Source: Streptomyces sp. XM83C (lineage in GTDB: Bacteria > Actinomycetota > Actinomycetes > Streptomycetales > Streptomycetaceae). Taken from it: 36,487 nt of DNA. The notes beneath the pieces are model-generated. The model made no database searches. It saw only the letters and a program-made list of their open reading frames with translations, and was not told where the DNA came from. The DNA lies in assembly GCF_023072675.1 (NCBI RefSeq), contig NZ_JALLGL010000028.1, positions 1 through 36,487 on the forward strand, written 5' to 3'. Of the stretch, positions 1 through 6,828 are shown in pieces (the first letter of the stretch is position 1; the number at the start of each line of letters is the position of its first letter). Position numbers and translations under genes: made by a program.

Positions 1-53
1 TGTCCGAGACCGGACGCGGTCAGTTGCGGCGGGGCCGGGGCGGTGGGGGTGTT

Positions 54-482
54 TCAGTCCTGCCAGTCGTCCCTGTCCCGGTCCTTCTTCCCGAGGCGGC
101 GGAACAGTTCGGGGCTGGTGCGGGCGGCCTGGACGACGTTGACGCCGACGATGCCCGCCCAGGCGACCAGCAGACCCGGCAGATCGGCGACGCCGCCGCC
201 GATCGCCGAGAGCGGCACCGCGAGGACCAGGGAGACGATGCCGAAGCCGAACCGCTCGCCGAAGGAGTCGGTGGGCCGGGAGACGCGGGAGTCGCGGGCC
301 ACCGCCATCTGCCGCTCGGCGTACTCTCTGCGCACTCTGCGCTCCACCGCCGCGTCGATGCGCTGGTCGACCTTCTCCAGGAAGGAGTCGACGAGTGCGG
401 ACTCGTACTCCTCGCCCAGTTCCCTGCGGGCGTGCAGCGTCGCGTCGAGTTCCTTCTTCAGGTCGCTGTCCCTGGTGTCCAT
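54..482 (-). CDS. Small two-helix membrane protein of unknown function
   Basis: Encodes about 142 residues. The N-terminal 80 residues are charged and probably helical or coiled-coil (many Glu, Arg, Lys, Asp). Two hydrophobic stretches follow, one around FGFGIVSLVLAVPLSAIGGG and one around LLVAWAGIVGVNVV, and the tail is short and charged (KKDRDRDDWQD). This suggests a membrane-anchored protein with a cytoplasmic helical domain. I chose the ATG at 482 because a GGGAG ribosome site lies 5-6 bases upstream; the frame stays open to 608, but that extension is Pro/Cys-rich and has no ribosome site. The gene is divergent from the RpiR-type regulator at 720, so the palindromes at 618-655 could act on either. 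I do not recognise the family and assign no function. Confidence 0.75.
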   Translation of the reverse strand: MDTRDSDLKKELDATLHARRELGEEYESALVDSFLEKVDQRIDAAVERRVRREYAERQMAVARDSRVSRPTDSFGERFGFGIVSLVLAVPLSAIGGGVADLPGLLVAWAGIVGVNVVQAARTSPELFRRLGKKDRDRDDWQD

Positions 483-617
483 CGCATCTCCCGATTCCGT
501 CTCGACCGTCCACGTTAGGCAGACGGCGGGGCGGCGGCACTGGGGACAACCCCCCTCTTCGCAGGGGGGTGCACCGGCCGTCCTCACCGGGCGTGTCGGG
601 CCGGTCACCCCACTTGT

Positions 618-655
618 TGCATAGCGCTATGCAGTATCGCGATATGCTGAATAGA
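618..655. promoter_or_regulatory. Candidate operator upstream of the RpiR-type regulator
   Basis: Positions 618-633 form a perfect 16-bp palindrome, TGCATAGCGCTATGCA. A second perfect palindrome, TATCGCGATA, lies at 635-644, and TGAATAGA lies at 648-655. The octamer CTATGCAG (627-634) and TGAATAGA (648-655) match the pair CTATTCAG (6777-6784) and TGAATAGA (6797-6804) in front of hutU at almost the same spacing (13 versus 12 intervening bases). A TATGCT hexamer at 643-648 could be a -10 box. I infer an autoregulatory site for the adjacent regulator, shared with hutU. Confidence 0.6.
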
Positions 656-719
656 TTGGGGTTTGCCTCGGCGCTGTACTCTCCCGGGGCGTCGAGGATC
701 ACTGGAGGGGGAGTACGCG

Positions 720-1562
720 ATGAGCGCGACCGACAGCCCGGCGAGCCGGTTGCAGGCCCTCTTCGAGGGGCACCGGCTGACACCGACCCAGCGGCGCATC
801 GCCCACAGCATGGTCCGCCGCGCGGCCGACGTGCCCTTCCTGTCCAGCGTGGAGCTGGCCGAGCTGGCCGGCGTCAGCCAGCCCTCGGTGACCCGCTTCG
901 CCGTCGCGCTCGGCTTCGACGGCTACCCCGCCCTGCGCCGCCATCTGCGTGAGGTCGCCCCCGTCGAACAGGCCCCGGAGCCGGGCTCGTTCAACGAGTA
1001 CCAGCAGGCCGTCGAGGCCGAGATCGAGAATCTGCGTCATCTCGCGGAGGCCCTGGCCGACCCGGGCCCGGTCCGCGAGGCGGGGCGGATCCTGGCCGCG
1101 TCCCGCCCGCTGCCCGTGCTCGGTCTGCGCGCCGCCGCCTCCCAGGCCTACGGCTTCGCCTACTTCGCGGCCAAGGTCCACCCGGACGTACGGCTGCTCA
1201 ACGAGGGCGGCACGATGATCCACGACCGCCTCGACGCCGCCGTGCACGCCGGTGCCTCCGCGCTGCTCTGCTTCGCCCTGCCCCGCCATCCGCGCGAGGT
1301 GCTGGACACCCTCCAGTACGCCAAGGAGGCCGGGCTGACCGTCGTCACCGTCGCCGACTCCGCCTTCGCGCCCGTCGCCCGCGCCTCCGACCTGCTGCTG
1401 CCCGCCGCCGTCGGCACCGGGCTCGCCTTCGACACCGCGTGCGCGCCGATGCTGCTCGGCCGGGTGTTGCTGGAGGCGATGTGCGACGACCTGCCCGACG
1501 CGCAGGCCCGGCTGGAGGAGTTCGACGCGAAGGCGTCGGCACGCGGACTGTTCGTGGAGTGA
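720..1562 (+). CDS. RpiR/MurR-family transcriptional regulator (HTH + SIS), candidate hut repressor
   Basis: A 280-residue regulator of normal RpiR-family length. Residues about 10-80 form the HTH_6 domain (LTPTQRRIAHSMV... LSSVELAELAGVSQPSVTRF). Residues about 115-265 form a SIS domain. In typical SIS sugar-phosphate binders the second phosphate loop is Ser/Thr/Gly-rich (S-x-S-G-x-T); here the equivalent stretch reads FALPRHPREVLD, so a non-sugar ligand is plausible. The start is ATG 720, with GGAGGGGGAG just upstream; the frame opens earlier, at 663, without a ribosome site. The gene lies about 5 kb from hutU and shares a promoter-region motif with it (618-655 versus 6776-6804). The family assignment is firm. 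Control of hut genes, perhaps relieved by urocanate, is inference. Confidence 0.93.
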   Translation: MSATDSPASRLQALFEGHRLTPTQRRIAHSMVRRAADVPFLSSVELAELAGVSQPSVTRFAVALGFDGYPALRRHLREVAPVEQAPEPGSFNEYQQAVEAEIENLRHLAEALADPGPVREAGRILAASRPLPVLGLRAAASQAYGFAYFAAKVHPDVRLLNEGGTMIHDRLDAAVHAGASALLCFALPRHPREVLDTLQYAKEAGLTVVTVADSAFAPVARASDLLLPAAVGTGLAFDTACAPMLLGRVLLEAMCDDLPDAQARLEEFDAKASARGLFVE

Positions 1563-1731
1563 GCCCGGACGCCCGGACGCCCGGTCGGGGGTGTACGGCC
1601 GTGAGCGCGGCCGGTGGGCGGGCGTTGCCGTCCGGGGCCTCTCAGATTCGTCTCACGTTCTGCTATTAGCTTCCTAGGAGCACTCTTCAACCGCACAAGG
1701 CGCTTGAGAGACGTGACACGGGGAGGCTGAC

Positions 1732-2316
1732 GTGGCGCGCGGAGGACAGGGGCTGGCTCGAGTGGCGGTCGTCGTACGGGCGGGCGCCGCGCCGATGTGG
1801 TGGCTGGGCGTGGTCGCCGCAGGGGTCGGCGTGGTTCCGGAAGGCCTGACGGGACGACGTATCGGTGTCTTCGCGGGTGCCGCGCTCTTCCTCGTCACCG
1901 CGGTCGTGGTGCTGTTCGCGCGGCGCCGCCGCTACACCGGGCTCGCCCGGGGTGCCGCCCGCGCCGGCAAGTACGACATCCTCCAGGACCGTGCGGTCAC
2001 CGCCCGCAACTGGCGGCGCGGGCACGGCTGGTGGCTGCTCCTCGCCTTCCTCGCCGCGATCGGCAGTGGCTTCGCCGTGCCCGTCGCGGGCGGTCTGCTG
2101 CTGGCCGGTGCCGGGGCCGGGCTGTGGCTGAAGGCGGCCTGGCTGGGCCGGGTGGAGCGGGCCGGTGAGGCCCTGCTGTGGGTGCGGGTCGACTGGCTCG
2201 GCCGGGGTGGCGGACGCCCCGTCGGCAGGACCGTGAAGGCCTTCCGCAGCACGGGCATCGCCGCGGGCGACGCGGCCCCGGGCGGCGCCCGCCGCCGCAC
2301 GGCGGCCCTGGTCTGA
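1732..2316 (+). CDS. Integral membrane protein of unknown function
   Basis: A 194-residue protein with four hydrophobic segments, at about residues 19-35, 45-62, 100-115 and 117-133. Between the second and third lies a basic cytoplasmic loop (ARRRRYTGLARGAARAGKY). The C-terminal 60 residues are hydrophilic and Arg/Gly-rich. The start is GTG 1732, with GGGGAGG six bases upstream. It follows the RpiR-type gene on the same strand after 169 bp, which contain a CTTCCTAGGAG near-palindrome around 1670-1680, so it probably has its own promoter. It converges on the roadblock operon across a tandem-repeat region. I do not recognise the family. Confidence 0.8.
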   Translation: MARGGQGLARVAVVVRAGAAPMWWLGVVAAGVGVVPEGLTGRRIGVFAGAALFLVTAVVVLFARRRRYTGLARGAARAGKYDILQDRAVTARNWRRGHGWWLLLAFLAAIGSGFAVPVAGGLLLAGAGAGLWLKAAWLGRVERAGEALLWVRVDWLGRGGGRPVGRTVKAFRSTGIAAGDAAPGGARRRTAALV

Positions 2317-2409
2317 CGGCACCGCGCCGGGCCGGGCCGTGGGACCCCGGCCCGACGGCGATGCCGGGCTGCTTGCGTTCGTACGGCTTGTGCGGCTTGG
2401 TCCCGGGCC

Positions 2410-2526
2410 GTGCGGCTCCGGCTCGTACGGCTTCCGCCCGTGCGGCTCGGCTCGTACGGCTTCCGCCCGTGCGGCTCGGCTCGTACGGCTTCCGCCCGTG
2501 CGGCTCGGCTTGTACCGCTCCGGCCC
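2410..2526. repeat. 29-30-bp tandem repeat between convergent genes
   Basis: GTGCGGCTC recurs at 2410, 2440, 2469 and 2498 (steps of 30, 29 and 29 bases). The unit includes CTCGTACGGCTTCCGCCC, and the last copy decays after about half a unit. Degenerate copies extend left to about 2376 and right to about 2555. The array fills most of the 294-bp gap between the gene ending at 2316 and the one ending at 2611. Long open frames cross it only because the sequence has very few A/T-rich stop codons; it does not look like coding sequence. Function unknown. Confidence 0.85.
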
Positions 2527-2610
2527 GAACGGCTCGGCGCGTACCGGCCGGAGACGTGTGTGCCCCGGCCCGCGGGGCTTCGGCGGGGCCGGGGCAGTGG
2601 GGCCGGCCGG

Positions 2611-2985
2611 TCAGACCTCCAGGTCCTGCTCGATCTTCTTCAGCTGGTGGCGGGCCATCGCCAGGTTGGCGCGCTTGGCGTCCAGCACCAGGTAGAGGAA
2701 GAGGCCGTTGCCGCCGCGCCCGCTGAGCAGGCGGATCAGGTGGTACTGGTCGGTCAGCGTGATCAGGATGTCCTCGATCTCGCCCTTGAGCCCGAGGTGC
2801 TCCATGGTGCGCATCTTGGCGCGGATCACGTCGGTGTTGCCCGCGGCGGCGACGTTGAGGTCCAGGGTCTTGCCGCCGCCGATGGTGCCCAGTGCCATGC
2901 CGCTGGTGTAGTCGACGAGCGCGGCGCCGGTCGCGCCCTCGATGGAGGCGAGGGCTTCCTTCAGCGCGGTCTCGGTGTTGGCCAT
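2611..2985 (-). CDS. Roadblock/LC7-domain protein (MglB/CvnB-like)
   Basis: A 124-residue single-domain roadblock/LC7 protein, the usual length for stand-alone members. It has the family pattern: an N-terminal helix, GATGAALVDYTSGMALGTIG as the first strand pair, then ILITLTDQYHLIRLL and NGLFLYLVLDAKRANLAMAR. Roadblock proteins normally dimerise and regulate small Ras-like GTPases (MglB on MglA, CvnB on CvnD). It is the last gene of a four-gene minus-strand operon, 15 bp after its neighbour. The ATG at 2985 has a weak ribosome site (GAGAGGCAAT), suggesting some translational coupling. No GTPase is encoded nearby, so its partner must lie elsewhere or be another roadblock protein here. Confidence 0.92.
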   Translation of the reverse strand: MANTETALKEALASIEGATGAALVDYTSGMALGTIGGGKTLDLNVAAAGNTDVIRAKMRTMEHLGLKGEIEDILITLTDQYHLIRLLSGRGGNGLFLYLVLDAKRANLAMARHQLKKIEQDLEV

Positions 2986-3000
2986 GACGGTGATTGCCTC

Positions 3001-3612
3001 TCAGTTGTCGGTGCTGGTCCGCGCGCCCACCGGCCGTGTGGGCAGCGGGCGCGTGGAGTCTGTGTGCGGTGTTGCGAGCGCCCGGGAGGTGTCCCGGGCC
3101 GTGGTGCCGGCCGTGGTGTCGCGGGTGGTGCCGTGGTCCGGTGTCCCGTCGTCGTCCGGTGGTCCCTCGGACGCCTTGCCGGGGGTCCTGCCGTCGGCCG
3201 GGTCGTGGGCCTTGCTCCGGGTGGTCCTGCCGTGGGCTGCCTCGTGGGCGTCGACCAGTTCGCCGATACGGGCGCCGGCCCGACGGCCCTCCAGATGGAG
3301 CCGGCCCACGTTGACGCGGTCCTGGGTGAGCAGGGTCAGCACGGCGTGCCGCCCCGCCGCGTACGTGGCGACGTAACCCTCGGAGCCGCGGATCAGCAGC
3401 TCGCGGAAGTCGCCCCGGCCGGTCGCGTCGGTCATGCGGATCGCCACGGCGAGGGTCGTCGCCGTCAGCGCGGACAGCCCGTCGGGTTCGACGCCGGGCG
3501 CGTCCTGGGCGAGGACGAGACCGTCGCGCCCGGCGGCGACGGCCCCGGTCAGCTGGGGGAGGCGGGCGCGCAGCCGGCGGAGTTCGGCGAGGATCTCTGG
3601 CTCGGCCGCCAT
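3001..3612 (-). CDS. Roadblock-like protein with long disordered C-terminal tail
   Basis: 203 residues. The first 115 resemble a divergent roadblock/LC7 domain: a helix (EILAELRRLRARLPQL), GAVAAGRDGLVLAQD, a Thr/Ala-rich helix (LSALTATTLAVAIRMT), then ELLIRGSEGYVATYAAG and AVLTLLTQDRVNVGRLHLEG. Residues from about 125 are hydrophilic and low-complexity, rich in Asp, Thr, Pro and Arg, and probably disordered. The start is ATG 3612, with GAGGAG about 6 bases upstream; the frame opens at 3702 without a comparable site. It is third in the operon, 70 bp after the PATAN-like gene and 15 bp before the last roadblock gene. The roadblock assignment is by pattern, less certain than for the flanking genes. 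Confidence 0.82.
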   Translation of the reverse strand: MAAEPEILAELRRLRARLPQLTGAVAAGRDGLVLAQDAPGVEPDGLSALTATTLAVAIRMTDATGRGDFRELLIRGSEGYVATYAAGRHAVLTLLTQDRVNVGRLHLEGRRAGARIGELVDAHEAAHGRTTRSKAHDPADGRTPGKASEGPPDDDGTPDHGTTRDTTAGTTARDTSRALATPHTDSTRPLPTRPVGARTSTDN

Positions 3613-3682
3613 CAGATGTCTCCTCTCGGCGGGGGACGTGGCACGGGCATCGGTGCCGTTCTCGGCACGGGGGCGTGGCCGG

Positions 3683-4513
3683 TCAAAGGGCCTCCAGCGC
3701 ATCCCTGACCCTCTTCAGCAAGGCGATGTGCGGATCGACGTCGGGCAACTCGCTCGGCGGGCTGGCCGCGCCGGGCGGGGGCGGGGTGCCCAGCAGGCCC
3801 GCCGCGGCCAGCCGCCGCACCTCCACCAGGGTGGGGAAGACCCGCCTGCCCTGCGCGAGGGCGATGTCCGGCGCGGTGCGCACCCCGTCGGCAAGGGAGA
3901 GCACGGCGGCCTGGCGGGTGGTGACCCCGGGGGCGGCGACCGGGGTGCTCCGCAGCAGCGGAACACCGTCGAGGAGCGCGTCCGGCCACAGGCGGTGCAG
4001 CAGCGCCCGCCGGCGCAGCACCTCCCGCTCCACGGCGGCGACGGGCACCGCGGGCAGCGGGCCGTCGGCGTCGGGCGCGGGCCCGTAGTGGAAGCGGCCG
4101 GGGCTGCTGCTCGGCGCCAGCGCGAAGTACGCGGCGTCGTACAGCGCGTGCAGATGGCAGATCTCCAGCGCGGCCGGGGTCAGCCGGCCGCCGGCCAGCA
4201 GCAGCCGGGCCGTGCCCGGCAGGTCGCCGGCGATCCCGGCGGCCCGCCACCACTCCTCCGCCGGCAGTACGCCGCCGGCGGTCAGCAGGGTGCCGATGCC
4301 GGGGGCGTACGGGCTCTCCGCGTGCAGCACCAGCCCGCCCGCGAGGTACAGCGCGCCGCCCTCGCGGACCAGGACCCCGGTGGCCCGCTCGGCGGCGAGC
4401 CGGGTCAGCATCGGCGACAGGCCGCCGACGCCCTCACGGGCCGCCGCCTCGGCTGTCCTGTCGCGTGCCTTGTCCCGCATCGGCAGCGGGGGAGGGGCCT
4501 GAGTCACGGTCAT
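3683..4513 (-). CDS. DUF4388/PATAN-like protein with C-terminal winged-helix-like region
   Basis: 276 residues. Residues about 30-130 look like a PATAN/DUF4388-type module: a helical start, LAAERATGVLVREGGALYLA and GLVLHAESPYAPGIGTLLTA, then LTPAALEICHLHALYDAAYF, where such proteins describe how input data are displayed. Residues about 190-245 (RQAAVLSLADGVRTAPDIAL... FPTLVEVRRLAAAGLL) resemble a winged-helix unit as found at the end of DUF4388 proteins. The start is ATG 4513, which overlaps the previous gene's TGA by four bases (ATGA), indicating translational coupling. PATAN proteins often occur with roadblock and GTPase systems, which fits this operon. The domain names are tentative and no biochemical role can be read from the sequence. 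Confidence 0.78.
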   Translation of the reverse strand: MTVTQAPPPLPMRDKARDRTAEAAAREGVGGLSPMLTRLAAERATGVLVREGGALYLAGGLVLHAESPYAPGIGTLLTAGGVLPAEEWWRAAGIAGDLPGTARLLLAGGRLTPAALEICHLHALYDAAYFALAPSSSPGRFHYGPAPDADGPLPAVPVAAVEREVLRRRALLHRLWPDALLDGVPLLRSTPVAAPGVTTRQAAVLSLADGVRTAPDIALAQGRRVFPTLVEVRRLAAAGLLGTPPPPGAASPPSELPDVDPHIALLKRVRDALEAL

Positions 4514-4941
4514 CCCAGCACCAGCCGTCCGGCCATCTCGCCCAGCCGGATGCGGGCCAGGGCGAGATTGCCTTCCGCGCGGCCCAGCCACAGATGCAGC
4601 ACCGCGCCGCTGTCGAAGGCCGCCGGGACGAACCGCAGCAGGTGGTAGCCGTCGCGGTTGCTGACGATCACATCCTCGACGGACGGGTCTGCGTCGTCGG
4701 CAGCCCCGGTGGAGCCCGGTCCCCCCGGACCGGGATCACCGGCCGGTGCCACGGCGAACGCGGGCTGCTCGGCGGCGAGCCGCGCCAGTTCCGCGACGTC
4801 CGCCGCGGCGGCCTCGGCGTCACCGCCGGGGAACTCCCCGACCACACCGAGGGCCAGCCCGCTGGTCCAGTCGACCAGCGCGGCCCCCCGCGCACCGGGC
4901 AGCCGCATCGCCTCCAGCAGGCACTCGTCGATTCCGGGCAC
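4510..4941 (-). CDS. Roadblock/LC7-domain protein, first gene of the operon
   Basis: 143 residues. GARGAALVDWTSGLALGVVG closely parallels GATGAALVDYTSGMALGTIG of the roadblock protein at 2611-2985, and VEDVIVSNRDGYHLLRFV and AVLHLWLGRAEGNLALARIRL match the rest of the fold. A Gly/Pro/Asp-rich insertion (about residues 62-85) interrupts the central helix region. I chose GTG 4941 because GGAGGGGAG sits just upstream; the ATG at 5037 would add 32 residues unlike the family. It overlaps the next gene by ATGA. The palindromes at 5057-5099 lie about 115 bp upstream and may be its control region or the decarboxylase terminator. Confidence 0.9.
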   Translation of the reverse strand: MPGIDECLLEAMRLPGARGAALVDWTSGLALGVVGEFPGGDAEAAAADVAELARLAAEQPAFAVAPAGDPGPGGPGSTGAADDADPSVEDVIVSNRDGYHLLRFVPAAFDSGAVLHLWLGRAEGNLALARIRLGEMAGRLVLG

Positions 4942-5056
4942 CGTCGCTCCCCTCCGCCTGGGGTCCGGTTGAGTGACGACGACACTACGGACGGTGCGGA
5001 GAGCTGGTGAGCGTTCTGGCATTTTCCGGCGGAACATGCATCCGGCGGACTAGTGT

Positions 5057-5099
5057 GGGTCAACTGGGCACGCGTTCGCCCCAGTTGACCCTATAGGGT
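5057..5099. promoter_or_regulatory. Overlapping inverted repeats upstream of the roadblock operon
   Basis: Perfect 12-bp arms GGGTCAACTGGG (5057-5068) and CCCAGTTGACCC (5080-5091) enclose an 11-base loop. Overlapping the right arm is a perfect 12-bp palindrome, ACCCTATAGGGT (5088-5099). The structure lies 20 bases past the decarboxylase stop codon and about 115 bases before the roadblock start, both on the minus strand. It could terminate the former, control the latter, or do both. There is no U-run. The arms contain TTGACC, a possible -35 element, but I see no convincing -10 at 17-18 bp. Confidence 0.6.
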
Positions 5100-5118
5100 G
5101 AAGCTCGGGAGTGTCGTC

Positions 5119-6618
5119 TCAATCGTCCCCGGCTAGCGGCAGGCCGGTCAGTGCGCGGGCGTGCGCCCCGCCGGACTCGGCGACGATCTCGGCGAGCGTC
5201 TGCGGCTCGCGCACCACCGCGAACCGCACCGCGCCGGTCTCGTCCGCGGCATGCCCGTAGACACCGGGGCGGGCCAGCGAGTTGTACGCGTAGTGGTGCG
5301 CGAAGTAGTACGCGCCGGTGTCGAGCGCCGCCGCGTAGTCCCCCTGCTCCAGCAGGGGCAGCGGCTGCGCCCGGGCCAGCAGGTCACCCGCGAAGCACGC
5401 CGGCCCGGCCACGTCCTGCACGACCGAGGGCCCCTCCTTGGGCCGCCCCTTCGCGTCGTACGCGGCGACCCTCAGCGGCCATGACTCCGGCGCGTACACC
5501 GTGCGCGCCGCCACCTGCACGCCCGCGTGCGTGACCGCCACCGGCCGCCCGCCGGCCCGCTTGGCGTACTCCACCCGCGCCACGACCGTGCCCTGCTTCG
5601 CCAGCAGTGACCGGCCGAACTCGGTGACCAGCCCGTACCGCCCGTCGAACAGCCCCGGCACCGTCTCCTTCAGCAGCCGCGCGTACTCCCCGTACGTCGG
5701 CTCCGTCGCGTCCGACGCGAAGTTCACCGGCAGCCCGCCGCCGATGTCGATCGTGTCGACCTGCCGGCGCCCGGCCCGCCGGTTGATCTCCTCGGCGAGC
5801 GCGTACGTCTCCGCCACGCCCCGCGCCATCAGCGACAGCGGGATGCCCTGCGACCCGGTGTGCGCGTGCAGCCGCGTCAGCCACGGCCGGTCCTCGTACG
5901 CCCGCAGCACCCACTCCCGCGCCCCCTCGTCGCGCAGCGCCACCCCGAACTTCGAGGTGGCCGTCGCCGTCGACAGCGCCTCGATGGCGCCGCCCCCGAT
6001 CTGCGGGTTGACCCGGATGCCGAGCGGGGACCGGCTGGGCGCGGACCGTATCAGCGCGTCGATGCGGTCCAGTTCCTGCGGGTTGTCGGCGTTGACGGCG
6101 ATGCCCAGCGCCAGCGCCTCCCGCAGCTCGGCCGGCGTCTTGGCGGGCGAGTCCAGCACGGTCGCCGACGCCGGGACGCCCGCCGCCCGCGCCAGGGCCA
6201 GCTCGCCCGGGCTCGCCACCTCGGCGCCGATGCCCTCCTCGTGCAGCAGCCGCAGCACCGGCACCAGCGGGGTCGCCTTCACCGCGAAGGCGTGCAGCAC
6301 CGGGGTGCCCGGCGCGGCCACCGCGTCGAACGCCGTCCGCAGCCCGGCCGCCGCCTGCCGGATGCCCGCCACGTCGAGCAGCGCCACGATGGGCCGGTCC
6401 GGGCCGAGGAGCCCCTGCTCCACCGCCGCCCGCACCGCCTCGTCCCGCCGAGCCGCCCGCGCCCGCGCCTCGGCGCCCTCGCCCGCAGTGCCGGAGGCCG
6501 CCACGGACGCGGCACCGGAAGCCGTGCCGTCGTGCCGGTCCGCCGCAGTCCCCGTGTGCCCGTCCAGGGCCCGCGCGTCCCTCGCCCCGCTGCTGCCGCC
6601 GTGCTCCATGTCCTCCAC
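5119..6618 (-). CDS. Fold-III PLP-dependent decarboxylase (Orn/DAP/Arg decarboxylase-2 family), substrate unknown
   Basis: 499 residues. It has an alanine-racemase-type TIM barrel with the PLP lysine at K114 (HAFAVKATP), HTGSQG, the glycine-rich phosphate loop IGGGLPVNF, EFGRSL, and a C-terminal beta domain with GPACFAGD and DTGAYYFAHHYAYN. In diaminopimelate decarboxylases the C-terminal motif is normally C-E-S-G-D; here it is C-F-A-G-D, which keeps Cys but loses the acidic residue, so the substrate probably differs from diaminopimelate. The N-terminal 57 residues are Ala/Gly/Thr-rich low complexity. The start is GTG 6618, with a GGAG-containing leader; an ATG three codons later has GGAGG only two bases away. 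It is divergent from hutU across 210 bp and so might share hut control. No other biosynthetic gene is adjacent. Confidence 0.9.
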   Translation of the reverse strand: MEDMEHGGSSGARDARALDGHTGTAADRHDGTASGAASVAASGTAGEGAEARARAARRDEAVRAAVEQGLLGPDRPIVALLDVAGIRQAAAGLRTAFDAVAAPGTPVLHAFAVKATPLVPVLRLLHEEGIGAEVASPGELALARAAGVPASATVLDSPAKTPAELREALALGIAVNADNPQELDRIDALIRSAPSRSPLGIRVNPQIGGGAIEALSTATATSKFGVALRDEGAREWVLRAYEDRPWLTRLHAHTGSQGIPLSLMARGVAETYALAEEINRRAGRRQVDTIDIGGGLPVNFASDATEPTYGEYARLLKETVPGLFDGRYGLVTEFGRSLLAKQGTVVARVEYAKRAGGRPVAVTHAGVQVAARTVYAPESWPLRVAAYDAKGRPKEGPSVVQDVAGPACFAGDLLARAQPLPLLEQGDYAAALDTGAYYFAHHYAYNSLARPGVYGHAADETGAVRFAVVREPQTLAEIVAESGGAHARALTGLPLAGDD

Positions 6619-6766
6619 CGCTCCGCTCCCCCTTCTGCCGTCCGGACGGGACCGGTGTCCGCGACCCAGCCAAACACTCGAAGGAGCGGGAGGCCAGAAG
6701 AGCCCCGGGAAGGCGACGTTGCCGGGGTCCGGCCGCCCCGGCGCCGACGCGCCCCCTCCCGCTGTA

Positions 6767-6804
6767 TTGACTAGTTCTATTCAGAGCGACAGGATGTGAA
6801 TAGA
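6767..6804 (+). promoter_or_regulatory. hutU promoter with overlapping inverted-repeat operator
   Basis: TTGACT (6767-6772), a 17-base spacer and CAGGAT (6790-6795) make a good vegetative-type promoter. The inverted repeat TCTATTCA (6776-6783) / TGAATAGA (6797-6804) has perfect 8-bp arms centred 21 bp apart, two helical turns. One arm lies in the spacer and the other at the expected transcription start, the classic geometry of a repressor site. The right arm and a 7/8 version of the left arm recur at similar spacing upstream of the RpiR-type regulator (627-655). The GGAGGAGG ribosome site for hutU follows at about 6815. Confidence 0.7.
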
Positions 6805-6828
6805 GGTAGTTACCGGAGGAGGCAGACG

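Noticed and set aside
2410..2526. CRISPR-like 29-bp repeat
   Set aside because: The copies follow each other directly with no spacers, and no cas gene is present, so it is a tandem repeat.
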